Positions 56,331 to 64,000 of a stretch of 64,000 bases of DNA are shown here, in pieces. The notes beneath the pieces are model-generated. The model was not told the DNA's origin and made no database searches. It saw only the letters and a list, made by a program, of their open reading frames with translations. Both the position numbers and the translations under genes were made by a program. Positions within the stretch are counted from its first letter, which is position 1; every line of letters starts with the position of its first letter. Origin of the DNA: Ryuthela nishihirai (Eukaryota; Arthropoda; Arachnida; Araneae; Heptathelidae); NCBI GenBank assembly GCA_038380435.1, contig JAWZYU010000020.1, forward strand, positions 41,076,307 to 41,140,306, in the 5' to 3' direction.

Positions 56331-56341
56331 CACCGTCCGAT

Positions 56342-57030
56342 TACTAACTGTGTAGCAGACAATGTGCTGTAGAGAAATGTGAAAACAGAAGAGGAAAAAA
56401 AAATGGTATAATGTCTCGTTATATAAAATTATAACAATTTTATTTATTCAAAGAGTAAAAATATTAATATATTAAATATCTTAATAATTCTATGGAATTT
56501 GCATTATTGTCAATGGCTTTGTCGTAAACAAAATTAAAATATCTCTCTACATAAAAATGGAAAAACTCCCAGCAAATCTTGACCAAAACATTACCTTAAA
56601 CGTTAAATTTAAGGCTTTCACCACAGGAAACATTCTTTTACAAGAAACTTGCATAAATGATGAAGTTAAAAAGAACATACGACCGAAATGTAATGATGTA
56701 TATAATGAACAATGGCTGTTTAATTCACGTAATGTTTGAAATACACAAGTTAAACAACGGTTACATTTTCTCTCGACATCACAGTTATTCTTCTATTTCA
56801 CCATTTAAAATTTTAGTATCGTTATATACAATGACATTTGGTTATTGATATATTATTTTCAATAAAAGTGTTGATTTTCAATAAAAGGAAGTGTGACTCA
56901 TGATCTTTTTCTGGAATATAGTCTTGTTCTCCTGAACCAGGAGAAAGATCTGTGTTTTTAGAGGCAAAGTTCCCTGCAAAACTGCCACTAAAAAGCAAAA
57001 ATATTAAGCAAAAAAACACATTTTCCTACA
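56342..57030. other. AT-rich stretch, nothing recognised
   Basis: No repeats or domain-bearing frames; the two 60-codon frames near 56557-56848 have no recognisable features. Confidence 0.45.
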
Positions 57031-57114
57031 TGGTACAAAAAAAGCGAAAAACAAAAGAAAAACAATACTAATGATGAAATCATTTACTGGATTTATATAA
57101 CTCCAAACGAAAGA

Positions 57115-57493
57115 AGGGCGGGGGTGGCTCAGTCGGTAGCGCGCCAGGCGCGTAATCTGTAGTTCCCAGGTTCGAGTCCCAGCTGGGTCAGCGTTGAGAC
57201 TTATCTGCCAAAACTCCCCGTCCTGCCCACGGTCAGTAGGGGACTCCGATGGGCTTGAAAAGGCCGCCGTCAGTCGGATGGGACGTTAAGCCGTGGCCCC
57301 GTGTGTGGAAGAGCCATACCCTCTGCACGTTAAAGAACACGCTGGATGGCCTTGACGGGAGGCTACCATCTGTCTCCCAACAGCTGTTCCAGTGGGTCCC
57401 CTCCCCCAACCTTCTCTGAGCCTTTGGGGTCCTTGTGACCTGGCCATTTAGCTCATTGTGTGCAAAAAAGTGCCACTCAGAGGTAAAACAACC
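57115..57493 (+). repeat. SINE1 copy
   Basis: Duplication CAAACGAAAGA at 57104-57114 and 57494-57504. Confidence 0.92.
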
Positions 57494-57563
57494 CAAACGA
57501 AAGATCGGCAAACTAATTTTTTATACCAACTGAACAAAAACGCGACGCTCTTTATTTGTTTGA

Positions 57564-57937
57564 TTGTTTTACCTCTGAGCGGCACTTTTTTGCACACCAT
57601 GGGATAAATGGCCAGGCGATAAGGACCCCGAAGGCTCAGAGAAGGTTGGGGGAGGGGACCCACTGGAACAGCTGTTGGGAGACAAATGGTACCCTCCCGT
57701 CAAGGCCATCCAGCGTGTTCTTTAACGTGCACAGGGTATGGCTCTCCCGCACACGGGACCACGGCTTAACGTCCCATCCGACTGACGGCGGCCTTTTCAA
57801 GCCCATCGGTGTCCCCTACTGACCGTGGGCAGGGGAATTTTGCGGAGATAAATCTCAACGCTGACCCAGCTGGGACTCGAACCTGGGAACTACAGATTAC
57901 GAGCCTGGCGCGCTACCGACTGAGCCACCCCCGCCCT
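57564..57937 (-). repeat. SINE1 copy
   Basis: Duplication TTTATTTGTTTGA at 57551-57563 and 57938-57950. Only about 70 bp from the previous, oppositely oriented copy. Confidence 0.92.
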
Positions 57938-58029
57938 TTTATTTGTTTGAAGTTAATATGAATCCAGTAGGTAATTTCATCATTAGCCTTCTTTATTCGT
58001 TTTAGAGAGCATATAGACAGATAGTTTTT

Positions 58030-58840
58030 TTTTATTTTTTAGTTTAAACATTGTTTTCGAATATCTGTTTGCTTCTCTATTATTGCGTTTTTGGACACCA
58101 GTATAATGTTAAGCTTTTCTATCTTATCTCATATACTGCGCTATTGCAAGCACCTAGACAACATAAGGAACTTATTATTGCCATTTAATGATTTTTCAGC
58201 GTAGTTTTCTCTGGCAAGTGACCAGTCTCACAGCAGTCGCCATTCCCCACCTAACGTGCAGCAGTTGAAGAACAAGGTCACGTCTCGAGACAAGCTTTAT
58301 TCACTTGGCACGTTGCCTTCAATTTTGACCTCCTTTCTAGTCATCAGATCTAGGAGAAGGAGAAAAAGGTTCACTTAAATTTATCCCTCCCCCCACTCAT
58401 CTAATATCTTCCTTCCTACAGACGAAGTTCAAGATGTTCCTTAAGAACGAACTTAAAGTGCTTCAAATGGCAGTTGAATTTAATTCTCGGACAGATCTCG
58501 AAAGAAAGCAAATTGAGTAATTGCGCCTGTCCGTGCTTCAGACAAAGAAATGTGGTTGAACTTGTATGGTATGACGTCACATATGTACGTGATGGGAATG
58601 TATATGACATGGAGACGTTCGTGCTAATAACGCTGCGAAGTCGAACCGTTCGTGCTACAGAACTCTTTAGGGCATGTTAAACGAACAATAGAATTTACTG
58701 CTCTTTTGAATATATCTGAATATATTTAAGGTTTTCACGTTGCAGTGGCGCAGCGCTAGAGGAGGCTGAGACTGCGCAGTTGACGCTGCGACAGTTCTGA
58801 GACTGGAGTGCTTCAGTCTCACATCTATACTATTTCTTAA
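58030..58840. other. unique sequence, no gene recognised
   Basis: Frames up to 68 codons on both strands without domain or splice support. Confidence 0.4.
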
Positions 58841-58841
58841 C

Positions 58842-59203
58842 GGTTGGGTTGTTTTACCTTTTATACACACTATCGGCTAAATGGACAGGTCACAAAGACC
58901 CCAAGGACTCAGAGAAGGTTGGGGAAAGGAATTCATGGACAGCTGTTAGGAGAAGGTGAAAATCTCTCGTTATGGTCATGCAACGTGCTCTCTAATTTCA
59001 CAGGGAATAGCTCTCGTAACTACGAGGCCACAGGTTAATTTCCCATGTGAGGAACGGCGGCCTTTCCAAGCCCATTGGTGTCCGCTTTCTGCTCACTGAA
59101 AGCAGGGAAGGGGTCGGAGATAAATCTTAACGCTGGCATAGTTGGGAATCGAGCTCGAGAACTTCAGCTTATGGGCCTAGTGCGCTACTGACTGAGCCAA
59201 TTC
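58842..59203 (-). repeat. SINE1 copy, old
   Basis: GGTTGGGTTGTTTTACCTTT to GCGCTACTGACTGAGCC, with many substitutions and small deletions. Confidence 0.8.
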
Positions 59204-59351
59204 CTTGGAAAAGAATGCTCTCCTCCAAAGTGCAAAGGAAAATGTTGAAGATTGGAATCTTTAGAAATAACGACCTTCGTTCGGTGTTCCTTTATTGAAT
59301 GCAAAGGAAAAAACAACGAGGACAATAAAAGGAAGCATGAAGATGAAAAGT

Positions 59352-59760
59352 TGTTTTTGGTTGCTTTACCTCTGAGCACACTATGGGATCAGAGGTACTA
59401 TACTCTTTTTTGCACACTATGGGCTAAATGGCCAGGTCACAAGGACCCCGAAGGTTCAGAGAAGGTTGGGGGAGGGGACCCACTGGAACAGCTGTTGGGA
59501 GACAGATGGTAGCCTCCCGTTAAGGCCATCCAGCGAGTTCTTTAACGTGAACAGGGTATGGCTCTCCCACACACGGAGCCACGGGTTAACGCCCCATCCG
59601 ACGGACGGCAGCCTTTCCAAGCCCATCGGTCTCCCCTACTGACCGTGGGCAAGGCGGGGAGTTATGCGAAGATAAATCTCAACGCTGGCCCAGCTGGGAC
59701 TCGAACCTGGGAACTAAAGATTACGAGCCTGGCGCGCTACCGACTGAGCCACCCCCGCCC
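59352..59760 (-). repeat. SINE1 copy with tail-side rearrangement
   Basis: Duplication CATGAAGATGAAAAGT (16 bp) at 59336-59351 and 59761-59776. Near the tail the CTATGGG and TTTTGCACACTATGGG segments are partly repeated. Confidence 0.9.
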
Positions 59761-60148
59761 CATGAAGATGAAAAGTGCCTAGCTTTCCCCTAGCTAGGCG
59801 AAGAAATGTAAACCATACCACTGCCGAAATCATCACAAAATCATCTAGCAAATAAAACGTTTAAACGTGAAAAAAGTTAAATTGGTGTTGAATGATTTTT
59901 CGGGTAACGTACTGTTTTGCGTTTCAAAGAATTAAAAGAAATAATGGATTTTCGTGAAGTCAACCTCGTGTCTCAGCAATAGTTTCGAGATATTGTAGCA
60001 AAATTTTGCAGACTGTAAACGAATTATTTTCTATCAAGAATGGAGTTAAGTGAAGTTTCCTTGATGTTGATTTCCCATGCAGGGTATTTCTGTGGAAGTC
60101 GTAGTAGAGGAAATGAAGAAGCAGGTATTCTACATTCTTTTGTCAGCG

Positions 60149-60552
60149 TTGGGTTATGAGTCGCAAGTTCTCGTGCAATGAGTTGCTAGTTTCATGGAAC
60201 CTGCAACTCATCGTTTAATGCCTGAGAGGCCTTTGTTTTGCACACAATGGGAGAAATGACCAGGTGAAAGTGCTCAGAGAAAGTTGGGAGAGGGGACAGC
60301 TATTACGAGTCAGATCGAAGCTCGTGAAGGCCATCCAGTTTGTTGTTTAAGGTACACAAGGTACGTCTCTCTTGCACACGGAATCACGGCTTAACGTATC
60401 ATCCAACGGAGGGTGGCCTTTCCAACTCCATTAGTATCCCCTTTCTGACCGGGTGCAGGGTGAGGGTTAGTGGAGGTAAATCTCAACGCTGGCACAGATG
60501 GAATTGAAAATTACGAGTCTGGCAAGCTACCGACTTAAGAAACCCCTTCCCC
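60149..60552 (-). repeat. SINE1 copy, old, with a 60-bp insert
   Basis: Flanks share CTTTTGTCAG(C/T)G. About 60 bp (60157-60218) interrupt the tail, containing GAGTCGCAAGTTCT(C)GTGC. The same sequence recurs inverted at about 60703-60755. Confidence 0.7.
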
Positions 60553-61137
60553 TTTTGTCAGTGTGCTACATAATATTTATTTTATATTAGTGAAGAAGTA
60601 TTTTTATGATCGCAGGTACTTCAGCAATTGCATCAAAAGTATTTTCTCGAATTACATGAAACCCCCCCCCCCCAACAAAACTGCAGCAATAGTTCTGTAT
60701 AGCAGGTTCCATCAAACCAGCAACTCATTGCACAAGAACTTGCGACTCATAACACAAAAAAATCAATACACTGAATCTGACTCATTTCTCTCAGTTTTTT
60801 TGACCAAACATTTTTTGATGCATGATTTTTACAATTCACAGTGTTCATTAAATTTGCCACTTTGGTGGTACAATTGCTTTGATTGCGGCGTTCTAAGTTC
60901 CGGGATGGTGTGTTCTATGAGAAACCAGGAGAAGCCTTATTAGAGTTTCTAAGGATAGATTAGAGCTTCTATAGGTATGTAGATTTTCTTTTTAAATCAA
61001 GATATTTTCTTCTTTCCTTAAAAATATAGTTTCTTTTTCAACTCATTATTCGTTAATAATGAATGTTTTTGTTTTTAAAAATTTTCCTGATTTTCTTTAA
61101 AAACACGGCTTTTTACCTAGTGTTTCGTGGGGTTAAA

Positions 61138-61520
61138 TGGGGTGGGAGGGCTCAGTCGGTAGCGCGCCAGGCTCGTAATTTTCAGTTCCCAGCTTCGATT
61201 TTTTTAATCGAAAAATATCGAGTCCCAGCTGGGCCAGCGTTGAGATTTATCTCCGCCAAAATCCCCGCTTGCACTCTGTCAGTAGGGGACACCGATGGGC
61301 TTGGAAAGGCCGCCTTCCGTCAGATGGGACGTTAAGCCACGTGCCCGTGTGCAGGAGAGACGTGTCTGTACTCGTTAAAAACACGCTGGATTGCCTTGAA
61401 GGGAGTCTCCATATGTCTCCTAACAGCTATCTAGTGGGGCTCAACCTTCTCTGAGGCTTTGGAGTCTTTGTGACCTGGCCATTTAGCCCATTGTGTGCAA
61501 AAATGAGTGAAACAACCCCA
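61138..61520 (+). repeat. SINE1 copy, diverged
   Basis: The head is interrupted inside the B box by a 26-bp AT-rich insert (61196-61221), where the GTTCGAGTCC box is split. The tail is shortened (GAGTGAAACAACCCC). Confidence 0.8.
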
Positions 61521-61924
61521 TGGTTCTTCACTAATTTTGGGTGTTCGGTCCGTAAAATGAATGTAGATGGATATTAGTATTTTTGAGTGACCACTGAATT
61601 TAAAGCAATGCATAAGTTCGTATCCCATCTGACTGAGGACAATTTTTTTTTATTCTGCCAATAATTTAAATCACTTTATATTTATTCTTACTCGTAAATT
61701 AATTCTATGATAGTTTCCTAATTCAGTAGCTACTACCGACCTTGCTCATAATTCGTCAATGAGTATACGAAAATGAAGATGTGCTGTTATTTCAAAAATT
61801 TATACGACTAGTCAGAACAGCGCATTACTCGTCTGGCCAGTGAAAAGACTCCACTAGTGAGGGATGGTCCACATTTACTTTCACAAACTGGCTCGCCAAT
61901 GAAAAAATATTATACACGATTAAA

Positions 61925-62470
61925 CATATTTGACGAACAAGACGGGTCATTTGCCATCACCTACCAGTAAATAAATAAAAAATAAATAAATACCCCCTCA
62001 AGCAGTTGCTTGCCACAGAGGTCTGACAGGAGCCTATCAGTTTATATGCCATAGTAGAAGGTCTGAGAGGATGGCAGGACCTCAGCAGAAAAACGACACA
62101 AACAGCCATGCCTTACCTGGGGCTCAAACCCAGGTCCCGTAGATCAGTAGCCAACTAAATAAAATCGATTAAGGCGATTTATCAGTCATCACTCACCAGC
62201 AAAAGAGTGCTAAATAAAGTCGAACAAAATGGTTACTTAGCCATCACTCACCAGAAAAAAAAAGAGCTAAATAAAGCCGAACAAAATTGTTAATTGGCCC
62301 TTGTTCACCAGAAATTGAGAGCTAAATAAAGTCGATCAAGATGGTCATCACTCACCAGCAAGAGAGAGCTAAAGAAAGTCGAACAAGTCATTAGACATCA
62401 CTCTTCAGTAAAAAAGAGCCGAATAAAGTCGAACATGGTGGATCATATGCCATCACCCACCAGTCGTTTC
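61925..62470. repeat. tandem array, about 50-60 bp unit
   Basis: AAATAAAGTCGAACAA, then 'ggt..tt.gccatcactcaccag' and 'aaaagagct' recur about seven times. The array is interrupted by the SINE2 at 61976-62152. Confidence 0.8.
61976..62152 (-). repeat. SINE2 copy inside the tandem array
   Basis: Tail AAATAAATACCCCCTCAAGC at the left, head cut at GTAGCCAA, so part of the A-box half is missing. Confidence 0.85.
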
Positions 62471-62841
62471 CCTTCATTTGTTGAGATTAAATGACAACAT
62501 CCCACGTTAGTATCCGGTTTTAATATCTGTAAATATTGAAAGAAGTCTGCAAAATGCATTTTCCTTCTGTGTTTCATTCTAGTACAAAGTACTCTTTCTG
62601 CATCGATAGCTGATCCCTCAACAACAGACTCATTCTTCATTACCTGTTTTGGGTGTAACGACCATAACTGCGGACACCGCAAAAATTAAAAAACTACATC
62701 TGCTTCCTCTCGATATGCCATGTACTGCACGAACTGCCAGAACACGTTTTGTGTATTGCCTCTTACAAGAGACGAACTCGTTTGCGAAATTTAAATAACG
62801 ATGGAGTTCTTCGAACTCCGAAGATGTTTACCTCGACAAGT

Positions 62842-63225
62842 GGGCGGGGGTGGCTCAGTCGGTAGCGCGCCAGGCTCGTAATCTGTAGTTCCCAGGTTCG
62901 AGTCCCAGCTGGGTCAGCGTTTAGATTTATCTCCGCAAAATTCCCCACCCTGCCCACGATCAGTAGGGGACACCGATGGGCTTGGAAAGGCCGCCGTCCG
63001 TCGGATGGGACGTTAAGCCGTGGCCCCGTGTGCGGGAGAGCCATACCCTGTGCACGTTAAAGAACACGCTGGATGGCCTTGACGGGAGGCTACCATCTGT
63101 CTCCCAACAGCTGTTCCAGTGGGTCCCCTGCCCCAACCTTCTCTGAGCCTTCGGGGTCCATGTGACCTGGCCATTTAGCACATGGTGTGCAAAAAAGTGC
63201 CGTTCAGAGGTAAAACAACCCAACA
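62842..63225 (+). repeat. SINE1 copy
   Basis: Duplication ACCTCGACAAGT at 62830-62841 and 63226-63237. Flanking unique sequence (62475-62829, 63238-63650) shows no gene. Confidence 0.92.
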
Positions 63226-63654
63226 ACCTCGACAAGTTCGCGGACTCCATGCACGGGGAATTTGTCAGGTAATTTATTTCAGCGGTCATATTCATCGAAC
63301 ACATTCGCCGGTGAATTCAGGCGCATTACTCAAATTTCAAAAAGAAGATAAAGTCCTAAAGGAATTGGTTTTATCTCTCGAAAACGTTGCTGGCACTTTA
63401 TCTTCCTTTGGTAACAGGGAAGAGAGATGGGGGTCTCGATAAAATATGTTAAATCAACTAAAAACGTATGTCAACTAAATGGTTCTGATAGTATAAAGCC
63501 CCGACGGTCCAAGACTGCAATGAAATGTAGGTAGATCGTTGAATTTGATGATGATCTTTGCGAAAAAACGTTATGTTTGGTGACGTATAATTTTGAATAT
63601 ATCTCTTTGTAAGTTCAAAGACTAAATAGGCCCATCCATCCAAAGTTGGTAAAG

Positions 63655-64000
63655 AGCCATTAGAAAAAAATTATGTTCTTAAACAGCCGGTGGGATAAAA
63701 ATATATTCTTAAAGAGCCGCCAGGAAAAAACTACATTCTTAAAGAGCCGCTAGGAAAAAAATGTATTCTTAAAGAACCACTAGGAAAAAAACTATATTCT
63801 TAAAGAACCACTAGGAAAAAAACTATATTCTTAAAGAACCACTAGGAAAAAACTATATTCTTAAAGAGCCGCTAGGAAAAAATTGTATTCTTAAAGAGCC
63901 ACTAGGAAAAAAATATATTCTTAAAGGAACCACTAGAAAAAATTATATTTTAAAGAACCACCAAGAAAAAAATACATTCTTAAGGAGACACTAGGAAAAA
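63655..64000. repeat. tandem array, about 31-33 bp unit, runs off the window
   Basis: About eleven copies of AAAGAGCCGCTAGGAAAAAA plus TGTATTCTT, with a GAGCCGC/GAACCAC variant alternation. Confidence 0.95.

Larger units (their letters stand above)
57035..58025. repeat. second palindrome carrying SINE1 copies at its centre
   Basis: The left arm (AATGATGAAATCATTTACTG then GATTTATATAAC) pairs with the right arm near 57945-58000 (AGTAGGTAATTTCATCATT). Two SINE1 copies point toward each other between the arms. Confidence 0.65.

Noticed and set aside
63655..64000. CRISPR-like array
   Set aside because: No variable spacers between repeats; units are directly adjacent in eukaryotic DNA.

Overview
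This looks like animal nuclear DNA, most probably arthropod and possibly arachnid. The guess rests on the Tc1-like transposases, the RTE-like LINE and the tRNA-derived SINEs, and no single-copy marker settles it. Nothing bacterial or phage-like is present. The window is almost entirely transposable elements. The only likely host gene is a small spliced gene on the minus strand, with coding exons at 12301-12726 and 6703-6792.

Region 1 (1-15.9 kb) is AT-rich and holds decayed DNA transposons: mariner (about 2.5-3.1 kb), Tc1 fragments, a hAT element with TIRs and 8-bp duplications (4706-6087), a complete but dead Tc1 (8778-10133), and a triple nest at 13.3-14.0 kb. It contains no copy of the main SINE.

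Region 2 (15889-31911) is a nest of mobile elements. An outer 2.8-kb element with TAGAGG termini and an 8-bp duplication (TTCTATAC) received a second copy of its own family (17544-30776, duplication CGTTTATT). That inner copy then received a 5'-truncated LINE fragment with an open RNase H frame and an RTE-like LINE (21006-29281). The RTE in turn received a gag-protease LTR element (23499-27666, duplication GGCAG) and a SINE (28256-28645). Both TAGAGG elements carry the decayed start of a THAP zinc-finger domain about 210 bp from one end.

Region 3 (32-64 kb) is saturated with one tRNA-derived SINE of about 380 bp (called SINE1 here) in both orientations, usually with 10-16 bp duplications. A shorter tRNA-derived SINE (SINE2), hAT MITEs, palindromic MITEs and tandem arrays are mixed in.

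The most remarkable object is a young LTR retrotransposon at 46389-50434. Its two 621-bp LTRs look identical to me, it has a 4-bp duplication (ATAT), and a tRNA-Leu-type primer site. Its single open frame of 949 residues carries no capsid, protease, RT or RNase H. The frame joins a gag-like coiled coil, an unrecognised stretch, about 360 residues of thymidine phosphorylase, part of a C2H2 zinc finger and a gypsy-type integrase tail. It therefore appears to be a transducing retroelement that captured host cDNA. The phosphorylase signature reads VDENSTGG instead of the usual VDKHSTGG, so catalysis is doubtful.
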